Positions 14,888 to 22,969 of a stretch of 33,482 bases of DNA are shown here, one piece after another. Under the pieces are notes generated by a model. It ran no database searches, was not told the DNA's origin, and saw only the letters and a list, made by a program, of their open reading frames with translations. Every line of letters begins with the position of its first letter. Positions within the stretch are counted from its first letter, which is position 1. The stretch lies in NCBI RefSeq assembly GCF_934294775.1, contig NZ_CAKRAH010000025.1, positions 1 through 33,482 of the forward strand, read 5' to 3'. Source of the stretch: an uncultured Dorea sp. (GTDB lineage: Bacteria > Bacillota > Clostridia > Lachnospirales > Lachnospiraceae). A program made the position numbers and the translations under genes.

Positions 14888-15310
14888 CTACCACCGTTTC
14901 CAAAAGAATAATAAATCTCCCAGGCCTTTTCCAAGTGCAATTCCTATAATAACCGCAGCCGTTCCTCTTACCATCCGGATCCTTCGTATGAAGATAGGGA
15001 ACAAATCCAGCATCTCCGTCAGTGCCATGGCCCAGCATCCTACAAATATGCCACTGAAAAGCCCTACTACCGGTATCAGATACTTTACAAGCTCCTGTGG
15101 CATTGTAATAGGATAGATGGATATTACTGCTCCTATGCTCCCACCCACAGCAATTGTATCTTCATACAGCATCACATGCTCTCCCGTATGCGTCCGGTCC
15201 GCAAAATCCGATACCACTCCCAGACCAATGATAAATGAAAAAAGTCCACCCGCCGCTGTAATACCGGCACTAAGTCCCAGTATTGCCAGCATGACATCCT
15301 TTATCCACAT
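14888..15310 (-). CDS. spoVAB: Stage V sporulation protein AB
   Basis: About 140 residues, four to five membrane helices. The ATG at 15310 has AAAGGAG about ten bases upstream; an ATG eight codons earlier has no ribosome site. The start MWIKDVMLAILGLSAGITAA, GLGVVSDFADRTHT, the Y-E-D-x-I-A-x-G-G-x-x-G segment (YEDTIAVGGSIGA) and the FVGCWAMALTEMLDLFPIF helix match SpoVAB. It is an inner-membrane part of the SpoVA system whose exact job is unclear. It overlaps the end of spoVAA by 41 bases, so the two are translationally coupled. Confidence 0.94.
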   Translation of the reverse strand: MWIKDVMLAILGLSAGITAAGGLFSFIIGLGVVSDFADRTHTGEHVMLYEDTIAVGGSIGAVISIYPITMPQELVKYLIPVVGLFSGIFVGCWAMALTEMLDLFPIFIRRIRMVRGTAAVIIGIALGKGLGDLLFFWKRW

Positions 15311-15953
15311 CCAGTTCTTTCTCCTTTCTTGCATAGGTTTCTACAAGTGTTGTCTGAATATCATTTTCATATAACCGCATCTCTACCTCCATCGGAGTCG
15401 GATCTACCGATATCCGCTTCTTTCCAAAATGATTAAAAAATACGATAATCCCTATCACAATTCCAATACAGTAAGTAAGTTCCAGTACCGTAAATCCATT
15501 GGATTCCTTTCCCGTCAGAAGCTCATAGATCTGTCCGAACATTTTCGTAACACCTACATCATTGTTAAATGCCATCGTAGAAAATGCAGCCCCAAAGAAA
15601 CTCGTCAGTACAACCGCTGTGATCTTCAATATGTGCCATATTCCACCTTTTCCATCCTGTTCTTCATATGTCACGATAAAGTCTGCTTCTCCCAGATTCT
15701 CCACTGTCACATCCGGATAAGTCTCATGGATCTTCTGGATTACTTTCAGAACGGACACTACTGTACGGTTGCTTTTTTTGTTATCTGTATGATGAAATGT
15801 CAGAAGATGCATGGTCCGTATCTTCGCCAGCATCGCCGGATTGGTGCACTCTGTTTTAAGTACATCTCCTAGTGTGACTGACTTTTTATTTACCTCTGTA
15901 TTTCTGTCTGCTTTGATATATATGGTTCCACTTGTTCCTGCCAAATCTTTCAC
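15270..15953 (-). CDS. spoVAA: Stage V sporulation protein AA
   Basis: About 227 residues from a GTG at 15953. A TTG four codons in (GAGGTG six bases upstream) is an equally good start, and the GTG itself lies within that ribosome site. A soluble N-terminal part (to about 115: IYIKADRNTEVNKKSVTLGD, HHTDNKKSNRTVVSVLKVI) is followed by two membrane helices with AAFSTMAFNNDVGVTKMFGQ between them, as in SpoVAA. The role is assembly or regulation of the spore dipicolinate channel. Many Clostridia lack spoVAA and spoVAB, so the full Bacillus-type arrangement downstream of sigF is notable. It begins just after the small membrane protein gene. Confidence 0.93.
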   Translation of the reverse strand: MKDLAGTSGTIYIKADRNTEVNKKSVTLGDVLKTECTNPAMLAKIRTMHLLTFHHTDNKKSNRTVVSVLKVIQKIHETYPDVTVENLGEADFIVTYEEQDGKGGIWHILKITAVVLTSFFGAAFSTMAFNNDVGVTKMFGQIYELLTGKESNGFTVLELTYCIGIVIGIIVFFNHFGKKRISVDPTPMEVEMRLYENDIQTTLVETYARKEKELDVDKGCHAGNTGT

Positions 15954-15964
15954 CTCTTTTTCTA

Positions 15965-16135
15965 TTACGATGTGCCTGTTAAAACTATCTTCTCCATTGT
16001 ATTTTCTATCAGTGTTCCTTCATTTACCTTGCGGCTCCCCTTTACATCATGTACATAATAGATTGTGCCGATGATCACAGCCACTGCAACTACAAAAATC
16101 AGGCACGCCCTGATTTTTCTTCTTCCTTCTTCCAC
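15965..16135 (-). CDS. Small single-pass membrane protein in the spoIIA-spoVA cluster
   Basis: About 56 residues from a GTG at 16135, which has GAGGGTG five bases upstream. The frame is open to a TTG at 16189, but no ribosome site is seen there. A basic N-terminus (EEGRRKIRA) precedes one membrane helix (CLIFVVAVAVIIGTIYYV). A polar tail of about 30 residues follows, with VKGSRKVNEGTLIENTMEKI. I do not recognise a family. It sits between sigF and spoVAA, where B. subtilis has no gene. Its place suggests sporulation expression, possibly as a small partner of the SpoVA membrane complex (inference). The good ribosome site, lack of overlap with other genes and typical single-pass shape support it being real. 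Confidence 0.6.
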   Translation of the reverse strand: MEEGRRKIRACLIFVVAVAVIIGTIYYVHDVKGSRKVNEGTLIENTMEKIVLTGTS

Positions 16136-16213
16136 TTCTTCACCCTCTTTTTCAGCTAAGCTTTGTGAATTAGTATGTCTGATTCCCAAGAAGACTATAC
16201 ATGACGCGCCTTT

Positions 16214-16939
16214 TTAAATATTCGATCTTAAATTTTTTAATATCCTCTTTTCCATCCTGGATACCTGTACCTGTGATATTCCAAGTTCCTTTCCAATCTG
16301 CGCCTGTGTCTTTTCTGCAAAATACCGCAGATAGATCAGACGCCTCTCTTCTTTATCCAGACTTTTTAACAGCTCTTTTAGCAGAATCTGATTTTCAATC
16401 CGGTCTTCTTCCTGATTGCCTCCTGCATTTTCTTTTGACAGTTTGTCCAGAAGTTCCATCTCCTGTCCTTCTTTCTGATAGATTGGCCGGTGCAGCGACT
16501 CCACATCGGTACAGGCATCCATTGCCATCGTCAGTTCTTCCGCCTGTACATCCAGATACTCTGCCAGTTCCTGAACGGTTGCATCTCTTCCCAGTCTTTT
16601 ACTTAACACTTCCTGCCCCTGCCAGGCTTTATATGCCAGTTCTTTTAACGACCTGCTGACCTTTATCATCCCGTCATCTCTTAGAAATCTTTTGATCTCT
16701 CCGCTGATCATTGGCACTGCATATGTTGAAAATCTGACATCATAATCCAGGTTGAACTTATCAATGGCTTTTAGAAGGCCGATATTCCCTATCTGGAAGA
16801 GATCTTCCATCTCGATTCCTCTTCCGCTAAATCTGCGTACCACACACCAGACCAGTCCCGCATTTTCCTCTACAATCTGTGCTCTTGCTTCTTCATCCCC
16901 TTCGTGAGATCTCTGAATCAAAGCGATTGTGTGGTCCAT
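16214..16939 (-). CDS. sigF: Forespore RNA polymerase sigma factor SigF
   Basis: 241 residues, normal for sigma F. Region 2 includes ENAGLVWCVVRRFSGRGIEM, EDLFQIGNIGLLKAIDKFNL and the -10 recognition helix VRFSTYAVPMISGEIKRFL. Region 3 covers SRSLKELAYKAW and QELAEYLDV, and region 4 ends with a helix-turn-helix, TQAQIGKELGISQVQVSRME. It directs early forespore transcription, including later activation of sigma G, which drives spoVA genes. The start at 16939 overlaps the last 22 bases of spoIIAB, indicating coupled translation of sigma factor and its inhibitor, as in Bacillus. Confidence 0.97.
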   Translation of the reverse strand: MDHTIALIQRSHEGDEEARAQIVEENAGLVWCVVRRFSGRGIEMEDLFQIGNIGLLKAIDKFNLDYDVRFSTYAVPMISGEIKRFLRDDGMIKVSRSLKELAYKAWQGQEVLSKRLGRDATVQELAEYLDVQAEELTMAMDACTDVESLHRPIYQKEGQEMELLDKLSKENAGGNQEEDRIENQILLKELLKSLDKEERRLIYLRYFAEKTQAQIGKELGISQVQVSRMEKRILKNLRSNI

Positions 16940-17376
16940 ACTGCCTTTCGTCCTTTTCCGATTGTTTTTTCCATCTTAACAATCGTTCCCTTTCCAATTC
17001 CTGATACGACTTCCACCTTATCCATGAAAGCTTCCATAAATGAAAATCCCATTCCGGAACGGTCAAGCTCCGGTCTTGTGGTGAATAATGGTTCCATGGC
17101 TTTTTCTACATCTTCCATTCCTTTTCCATGATCTATGATCTCAATATAGAGAACATTTCCCCTGGTCTTACAGTGTATCCGGATTTTATCCACTTCATTG
17201 TCATATCCATGGATAATCGCATTGGTCACTGCTTCTGACACCGCTGTCTTTACATCTGCGACTTCTTCTACAGTTGGATTCAGCGATGTCATGAACGCCG
17301 CTACCGCTACTCTTGCAAATGATTCATTCGTTGAATAACTGTCAAAACTTAGCATCATTTCATTCGTATTTTCCAT
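16918..17376 (-). CDS. spoIIAB: Anti-sigma F factor and SpoIIAA kinase SpoIIAB
   Basis: 152 residues, GHKL ATPase fold. The N box is TAVSEAVTNAIIHGYDNEVD, the G1 box is EIIDHGKGMEDVEKAMEPLF, and the ATP lid/G2 region is RSGMGFSFMEAFMD. SpoIIAB binds and inhibits sigma F and phosphorylates SpoIIAA. The start at 17376 follows GAGGAC by six bases and directly abuts the spoIIAA stop. The order spoIIAA-spoIIAB-sigF is the canonical spoIIA operon. Confidence 0.97.
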   Translation of the reverse strand: MENTNEMMLSFDSYSTNESFARVAVAAFMTSLNPTVEEVADVKTAVSEAVTNAIIHGYDNEVDKIRIHCKTRGNVLYIEIIDHGKGMEDVEKAMEPLFTTRPELDRSGMGFSFMEAFMDKVEVVSGIGKGTIVKMEKTIGKGRKAVWTTQSL

Positions 17377-17688
17377 CTACTTGTCCTCCTCATATATCTG
17401 CATAATTTTAGTAACTCCTGACATCGTCAGAATCTTCCGGATTCTGTCACTTGTATGTACTGCGCACACTTCTCCACCTAACATATAGACCCTCCGGTAT
17501 CTTCCCATGATCACCCCGATCCCGGAGCTGTCACAGAACTTTGTATCTGCAAAATCAAATATGACATATCGTATATGGTTATGCTCGATCAGATGATCCG
17601 ATTCCCGGCGGATCTCTTCTGCATTATGATGATCCAGCTCTCCCGGTAAAAATATGGTCAGACAGTTTTCCTGTACCTGATATTTCAT
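17377..17688 (-). CDS. spoIIAA: Anti-anti-sigma factor SpoIIAA
   Basis: 103 residues, a single STAS domain. The phosphorylated serine lies in FCDSSGIGVIMGRYRR, the conserved D-S-S-G-I-G loop. When unphosphorylated, SpoIIAA releases sigma F from SpoIIAB. The start at 17688 follows GGGGGAA by about eight bases. It is the first gene of the spoIIA operon. Only 26 bases separate its start from the U tract of the terminator at 17715-17749, so its promoter must overlap the terminator region or the end of the TPR gene. I did not find a clear sigma H or Spo0A site by eye. Confidence 0.97.
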   Translation of the reverse strand: MKYQVQENCLTIFLPGELDHHNAEEIRRESDHLIEHNHIRYVIFDFADTKFCDSSGIGVIMGRYRRVYMLGGEVCAVHTSDRIRKILTMSGVTKIMQIYEEDK

Positions 17689-17714
17689 AATATAAGTTCC
17701 CCCGTTTCATTAAC

Positions 17715-17749
17715 AAAAAAGGACATACACCTTCTTCGTGTATATCCTT
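17715..17749 (-). terminator. Intrinsic terminator of the TPR gene operon
   Basis: On the minus strand, AAGGATATACAC (17749-17738) pairs with GTGTATGTCCTT (17730-17719). The stem has 12 base pairs including one G-U pair that works only on this strand, and ends in six U residues (17720-17715). It stands between the TPR gene and spoIIAA. Confidence 0.85.
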
Positions 17750-17773
17750 CTCTTCTGTATCTGTTATAATCTT

Positions 17774-19144
17774 TTACTCGTTGCTCTTCTTGCTCTTTTT
17801 ACTGCTCTGATTATCCAGTGCCTGCTGGGCCGCAGTTGCTGATACCGTTCCACCGTATGAATCTATGATCTTCTGATAATAGCTGTTGGCTTTATCCTGA
17901 TCTCCCTGTTTTTCATAGGACTGTGCAAGAAGGAGCAGTGCTGCTCCGTCCTGATAGCTTTCATCCATTTTAAGAACTTCCTCAAGATTCGTAATGGAAG
18001 TATCGTAATTGCCATACTGGTAATTCTTCTTTGCAGTTGCATATAAGCTGGAGCATACTCTTGGGTATATCTGTCCTTTCAGATATTCATACTCTGTCTT
18101 TCCAGAATCTCCCAGTGTATCTGCATTGATCTGAAGCAGCTGCTCTGCCATCTCCGCATTGGTCATATCACCGTTTGAATAATGATTCACTACAGACATC
18201 AATGCTTCATAGCTGTTCTTGGCGCTTTCTGCCGACTGTTGTGCACTTTCGGCCGCCTTAGCATTATTTCTATATGTCTCCAGTTCTTTTTTCAATGCGC
18301 TGATCTGTGACTTCTGTGTTGCAATCTGGTCACTGAATTTGGTTGTCTGCTGATTGGTCTTACTTTCCTTGGAAGCAGACACTGCCGGCATAATGAGAAA
18401 TGCCATCACTGCTACTCCTACAATTACTCCCAGTACAATGTTGATCATACTGTGAAGTCCTACATTATCTTTCAGTCCGGTCGTTACCGGCTGGATGATC
18501 GTCTCGTTTCCTATGTTGTATGTGACTGTCTGTTTTGCTTTTTTCTTTTTATTCTTATTCGCACTGTCGTCCGTGATCAGTTTGATATTTCTTGCCTTAC
18601 GTACCTGATTCAATTCATGCATATAGCGCATGGTTATATCATCTGTCTTGTCCAGTTTGTGTGCGATCCGGATATTCTTTCTTGCTTCTGCATACTGTTC
18701 ACCATGAATATAAAGCAGTGTCAGAAGCTGGTATGCCTTTACATATGCCGGATGAAGCTCAATGGCCTTCTTTAACTGGATCATGGCAAGGTCTTCATTT
18801 TTCTGGTAACAGTAATCCAGTGCCTGGTTGTATCTTTTAATTGCCTGATTGATCCGGTCAAGATCTTCTTGTTTTTCTTTTACTTTTTTAATGTAATAGT
18901 TGGCAATATTCTCTTTCGGCTGAAGGTTCTTACTAAGTACCCACTCAGTAAGTGCTTCTACCACGTCCCCTCTTCCGTAATAGACCAGTCCCAGAAGATT
19001 TCTGGAAGCAATATTATCTCTGTTATATTGCAAACTCTTCTTCAATGAGTTGATTGCTCCGGTCAGATCCCGGATGTTTGCTTTCTTAAGTCCATCATTA
19101 TACCAGTAGTTCGACTGGTACGCCAGTTTTGTTGTATAATCCAT
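17774..19144 (-). CDS. Membrane-anchored tetratricopeptide repeat protein
   Basis: 456 residues. Residues 1-190 are TPR helices, with motifs such as AINSLKKSLQYNRDNIASRN and AMIQLKKAIELHPAYVKAYQ. A basic linker follows (KNKKKKAK at about 197), then one membrane helix at about 233-255 (SMINIVLGVIVGVAVMAFLI). After it come a coiled coil (about 262-300), a region rich in Ala, Ser and Asn, and a second TPR group (about 350-440) ending with a Ser/Lys-rich tail. The topology is probably N-in/C-out, so the protein would present TPR scaffolds on both sides of the membrane. No enzyme motif is seen. It starts with GAGGG about seven bases upstream, 31 bases after a small acidic protein gene, and is followed by a strong terminator. 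I associate such proteins with Lachnospiraceae genomes, but the function is unknown. Confidence 0.88.
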   Translation of the reverse strand: MDYTTKLAYQSNYWYNDGLKKANIRDLTGAINSLKKSLQYNRDNIASRNLLGLVYYGRGDVVEALTEWVLSKNLQPKENIANYYIKKVKEKQEDLDRINQAIKRYNQALDYCYQKNEDLAMIQLKKAIELHPAYVKAYQLLTLLYIHGEQYAEARKNIRIAHKLDKTDDITMRYMHELNQVRKARNIKLITDDSANKNKKKKAKQTVTYNIGNETIIQPVTTGLKDNVGLHSMINIVLGVIVGVAVMAFLIMPAVSASKESKTNQQTTKFSDQIATQKSQISALKKELETYRNNAKAAESAQQSAESAKNSYEALMSVVNHYSNGDMTNAEMAEQLLQINADTLGDSGKTEYEYLKGQIYPRVCSSLYATAKKNYQYGNYDTSITNLEEVLKMDESYQDGAALLLLAQSYEKQGDQDKANSYYQKIIDSYGGTVSATAAQQALDNQSSKKSKKSNE

Positions 19145-19175
19145 ATACTACCCTCTATTTTTCCTTTACCGCAGC

Positions 19176-19325
19176 TTACTGTAGATCATCCTGTTTTGTC
19201 TGTTCGAGTACTTCTCTTAAAAGATCTGTCATGTCTGTCAGATCATCCTGATAGATTGCATCTCCCAGTTCCTCTACTTCCAGACTTGGCTGGAATTTCT
19301 TTAATTCCTCTTCAAAATTAAGCAT
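19176..19325 (-). CDS. Small acidic protein (49 residues) between folC and the TPR gene
   Basis: The ATG at 19325 has GGGAGGTG about six bases upstream, a strong site. The 49 residues begin MLNFEEELKKFQPSLEVEEL, continue through GDAIYQDDLTDMTDLLREVL and end EQTKQDDLQ. It is strongly acidic and mostly helical, with no cysteine and no signal. The start overlaps the last eight bases of folC, and the TPR gene begins 31 bases after its stop, so it is probably co-translated in that operon. It is short enough to be missed by many gene finders. I believe similar small proteins precede TPR genes in related genomes, which I cannot check here. It could be a partner or regulator of the TPR protein (inference). 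Confidence 0.75.
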   Translation of the reverse strand: MLNFEEELKKFQPSLEVEELGDAIYQDDLTDMTDLLREVLEQTKQDDLQ

Positions 19326-20655
19326 CTGTGGCACCTCCCGCCAGTAACTTCTTTATCATTCCAACGAGGTATAACGATCCCAGACAATAGATTTCCCCGG
19401 ATTCTCCCCGTTCCTTTTTGGCTATCTTTAAAGCCTCTTCTAATTCTTCTTTGCAGTACACTGGTTTCTCTGTATATTTACGGAATATCTCCGCAAGTTC
19501 TTCTGCCGGAACGCCTCTTTCATCCTGTATCTGCGTAACGACACAGGCCTTTATCTCAAGATTCTTACACAGATATTCTATCATCTGATCATACTTCTTA
19601 TCCGACACCGCCGAAAATAATAATACAATCTCTCCGCGTTCACTCTCATCCAGTGCTTTCACACTCTCTACAAAGGCTTCCATGGCTCCCGGATTATGCG
19701 CTCCATCCACAGTAATATGTTCTGCGACACGCTCCATCCTGCCTTCCCATCTTAAGCCTTCCAGTGCTTTTTTCCATTTTTCTATATGTATCTCTTCCCC
19801 TGACAACAGATATTCTGCCGTCTCCAGTGCAAGCTCTGCATTCATCGCCTGATAGCATCCACAGATTGGCACCTTGAAGATAACATCTTTATCATACGCA
19901 CTCCTTCTGGAAAATGCAATATATTTGCGGTGAACTTCCTTAATTTCATACGCATTTTTCGTAACTTCTCTACAGGATGCGCCCTGTTCTTTTGCTTTCT
20001 TCCGGATCACTTCCGAAGCTTTTTCATTACTTCCGTCAAAAAATACCGGTACTTCAGGCTTGATGATCCCTGCTTTTTCTCCGGCAATTTTTTCAATCGT
20101 ATCTCCTAGAATTGCAGTATGATCCAGACTGATCGATGTGATCACCGTTACCGAAGGCTTCTCAAGTGCATTCGTCGCATCCAGTCTTCCGCCAAGTCCG
20201 GTCTCTAAGACAATGTATTCTACATCCGTCTTTTCAAAAGCTTTCATTCCCATCCCGAACAAGAACTCAAAATACGAAGGATGCTCGATTCCGTCTTCCA
20301 CCATCTCATATACAGTTTTCAGTACTTCCCGGAATACTTCCAGAAATGTCTCATTATCAATCTGTACATTATCTACCCGTATCCGCTCATTTACAGATAC
20401 AAGATGAGGGGATGTAAAGAACCCCGTTCTCTTCCCCTCTGCCATAAGAATGGCCTGTAAGTATGCACATACAGACCCTTTTCCATTTGTACCGGCTACG
20501 TGGACAACTTTTCTGTCCACGGCCGGATTACCTAATCGTTTTAAAAATAATTTTGTGTGCTCCAGCGTATGTTTTCTTGTGAACTTTGGAAGTTCTTCAA
20601 TATACGCTGCCGCTTCTTCATATGTGAACGCTTCTGGTTCTTTTTTAATTAACAT
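19318..20655 (-). CDS. folC: Folylpolyglutamate / dihydrofolate synthase
   Basis: About 445 residues, Mur-ligase-like. The ATG at 20655 is four bases from AGGAG; the adjacent ATG at 20658 is also possible. Motifs are KFTRKHTLEHTKLFLKRLGN, the P-loop HVAGTNGKGSVCAYLQ, a substrate loop TGFFTSPHLVSVNERI, the metal-binding VLETGLGGRLDATNA and, in the C-terminal domain, TVDGAHNPGAMEAF. The enzyme adds glutamate to folates (and dihydropteroate if bifunctional), retaining folate in the cell. Its start overlaps the end of the LtaS-like gene by 11 bases, and its end overlaps the 49-residue ORF. Confidence 0.96.
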   Translation of the reverse strand: MLIKKEPEAFTYEEAAAYIEELPKFTRKHTLEHTKLFLKRLGNPAVDRKVVHVAGTNGKGSVCAYLQAILMAEGKRTGFFTSPHLVSVNERIRVDNVQIDNETFLEVFREVLKTVYEMVEDGIEHPSYFEFLFGMGMKAFEKTDVEYIVLETGLGGRLDATNALEKPSVTVITSISLDHTAILGDTIEKIAGEKAGIIKPEVPVFFDGSNEKASEVIRKKAKEQGASCREVTKNAYEIKEVHRKYIAFSRRSAYDKDVIFKVPICGCYQAMNAELALETAEYLLSGEEIHIEKWKKALEGLRWEGRMERVAEHITVDGAHNPGAMEAFVESVKALDESERGEIVLLFSAVSDKKYDQMIEYLCKNLEIKACVVTQIQDERGVPAEELAEIFRKYTEKPVYCKEELEEALKIAKKERGESGEIYCLGSLYLVGMIKKLLAGGATDA

Positions 20656-22864
20656 CATACTCCTGACCTACCCAAGACTTCGTCTTATCGGTTGCTGTAC
20701 CTTCCTGTTTGACAAGCTGTCCATTCTGATAAATGTATTTATCCGACATACGGAAGATCGTATCACTGGATCCTACCTGTCCTACCTGTATTATATCTCC
20801 GTCCTGTAATTCTGTCTCAGACAGATTGATGCGGGTATTATTAAGGAAACTGCTCTTTTGCTTCTCGCCGTTGACATACACCCTGCTGTACTTCGTAAAG
20901 TTCTCACCATACAGACTGTAACCGCTCGAAAGCTGTGGCACAATACTGCTCAGTGATACATCCCGGATTCCCATCACCATATGTCCTTCTGTGATCGGTG
21001 GTTTTCCGTTGTATACATACTGTTTTCCATACAGGATATCGTACTGTAAAAGTTCCAGATCTGAAAGGTAATTCTTGCTTCCCTTTCTCTGTTGATGATA
21101 ATTGAATACTGTACCAGAATGAATATCCAGTCTGTTCAGTACCTCTGACATCAACTGGTACGCCGGGACATTCTTATCCTGTTTTTCAAGTCCGATGTTA
21201 TCCCACATTACGTAGTTCGTATTGTATAAGTAACGACTCTTTAAGTCCTCCGCTTTCAGTCCCATGGTTGGAAGATGGTCTCCGTAGAATACGACTACGG
21301 ATGGTTCATTTCTTTCTTCCACAGCTTTAATCAGATCTCCTACGAACTGATCCATCTCATAGACCTGGTTGACATAATATTCCCACTTATTCTTCAGTGC
21401 TTCATCTTCGATTCCCTCGACTTTGATCTTCGGATTCTCGATCAGCTGTGTCTCCGGATAGTTACCATGTCCCTGTACACTGACGGTAAATACAAAGTCT
21501 TCCTGCTTTGTCGTATCCATCGCTTCCATAATATGCTGTGTCAGGATCTCATCCTTTGCCCATCCGTTTTCCGTCGTCTGAAGCACGTTCATGAATTCCT
21601 TACTGGTAAATGTATCAAATCCCATATTGTTAAATACATTTGCACGGCTGTAGAAATTACCTGTATTGTCATGTAATGCATGTGTTCCATATCCAAGAGA
21701 TGCAAGTGCTGTTGCCGCACTCTCTGTCGGATGCTTCTTTGTATATGTCTTATATGGATATTCTCCAGGTCCAAAGTAACGCAGGTTCATACCTGTCAGT
21801 ACCTCAAACTCTGTATTCGCTGTACCGGCTCCTACGGATGGTACTTTAAAATATCCTGACGAATAATTCTTATACAGATTGTGCAGGTTCGGGCACGCAT
21901 CCTCCGATGTCGTAAAGAACTCTGCATTTGCCACATCAAAATACGACTCTAACTGTACTACAATGATATTCGGAAGTTCATCTGAAGAACGGCTTGTTGT
22001 ACTTTTATTGAGTTCACCGTCTTTATCGATCTTAGCCATTGCCTTTTTGGTATATCCGTTCGGTTCACTGATTCCCGTATTGAAAAGACTTGCGGAGAAG
22101 CAGTATGGCAGACCATAATCTTCATAAGCAAACGCAATATTTCCAAAATATGTGGATACCACACGCTTATCTATTGCCATATTGGTAACGAACGTATAGA
22201 GAACACCACATGCCACAATTCCGGACAGTGCCAGAAGATGATGTACTTTTCCGGCATACTGTCCGCCACGTCTCCACATAGAGACAAGCCAGATCAAAAG
22301 TGCCACGATGCCGACTGAAAGTACCACCACTTCAAAACCATTACAATAATTATTAATCAGTGCAATTCCGTCTCCTGCGATCTTAAGATCCTGTGCGTTG
22401 AACGGTGTGACACGCTTTAACAGGATATATCCATTCGCAATACCGATGATAATCCATAACGCACTGATGATGATCCTGACAAATATCCTTCGTTTGAACA
22501 GATATACAATTGAAAAGGTCACAAAGATCATAAATGCATTATACAGGAAGACAAGCGGTGTCCCCGTCATATATGACCATGCTGCTACGATAGAATGTCT
22601 TGAAATAGCTTCTATCACAAAGTTAATGATGCATGCAAGCAGTGCATGAAATATCAAAGAGAATCGGTTCATGAATGCATAGACCGGCTGCATCTTCTTT
22701 GCAAATGCGCTGTTGCGTCTTGCTTCTAATATTCTCTCACGTCGTTCATGTCTGCCTTTCCAGTATGCAATGACATCCTCTTTCTTCAAATTTTTTATTT
22801 TGCGGATTTTACCCTTGATATCCGGTTTTTTTAACTGAAGTTTTTTCCCTTGAAATCGTTTCAT
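20645..22864 (-). CDS. LtaS-like sulfatase-fold membrane transferase with C-terminal extension
   Basis: 739 residues. AAAGGGG lies five bases before the start. A basic N-terminus (to about 60) precedes five membrane helices (about 65-270), then an extracellular alkaline-phosphatase/sulfatase domain. That domain shows IIVVQLESYFDV (metal Glu), SVGAGTANTEFEVLTGMNLR (nucleophile Thr), HALHDNTGNFYSR, SVQGHGNYPE and VVFYGDHLPTMG (metal Asp/His). This matches LTA synthases and phosphoglycerol transferases, which move glycerol-phosphate from phosphatidylglycerol to a glycolipid or polysaccharide. The last hundred residues (from about VMGIRDVSLSS) add a beta-rich segment (YGENFTKYSRVYVNG) that is not in standard LtaS and may be an IPT/Ig-like binding module (inference). 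It lies 105 bases after valS and overlaps folC. Confidence 0.9.
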   Translation of the reverse strand: MKRFQGKKLQLKKPDIKGKIRKIKNLKKEDVIAYWKGRHERRERILEARRNSAFAKKMQPVYAFMNRFSLIFHALLACIINFVIEAISRHSIVAAWSYMTGTPLVFLYNAFMIFVTFSIVYLFKRRIFVRIIISALWIIIGIANGYILLKRVTPFNAQDLKIAGDGIALINNYCNGFEVVVLSVGIVALLIWLVSMWRRGGQYAGKVHHLLALSGIVACGVLYTFVTNMAIDKRVVSTYFGNIAFAYEDYGLPYCFSASLFNTGISEPNGYTKKAMAKIDKDGELNKSTTSRSSDELPNIIVVQLESYFDVANAEFFTTSEDACPNLHNLYKNYSSGYFKVPSVGAGTANTEFEVLTGMNLRYFGPGEYPYKTYTKKHPTESAATALASLGYGTHALHDNTGNFYSRANVFNNMGFDTFTSKEFMNVLQTTENGWAKDEILTQHIMEAMDTTKQEDFVFTVSVQGHGNYPETQLIENPKIKVEGIEDEALKNKWEYYVNQVYEMDQFVGDLIKAVEERNEPSVVVFYGDHLPTMGLKAEDLKSRYLYNTNYVMWDNIGLEKQDKNVPAYQLMSEVLNRLDIHSGTVFNYHQQRKGSKNYLSDLELLQYDILYGKQYVYNGKPPITEGHMVMGIRDVSLSSIVPQLSSGYSLYGENFTKYSRVYVNGEKQKSSFLNNTRINLSETELQDGDIIQVGQVGSSDTIFRMSDKYIYQNGQLVKQEGTATDKTKSWVGQEYDVN

Positions 22865-22886
22865 ATAATCCCCTTTGATATCTAAT

Positions 22887-22916
22887 CCGCAGCCATCCTG
22901 TTACCGATAGCTGCGG
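22887..22916 (-). other. GC-rich hairpin between valS and the LtaS-like gene
   Basis: CCGCAGC (22887-22893) and GCTGCGG (22910-22916) are perfectly complementary, with ATC/GAT adding pairs after one mismatch and an eight-base loop. No U tract follows on the minus strand, where the next bases lead into the ribosome site of the LtaS-like gene. It may be an RNA processing or stability element, or a weak attenuator. Confidence 0.4.
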
Positions 22917-22969
22917 AACCTAGTTATTGTTTATAAATCTGATTATTTATATTCCTGATGTTTATAAGT

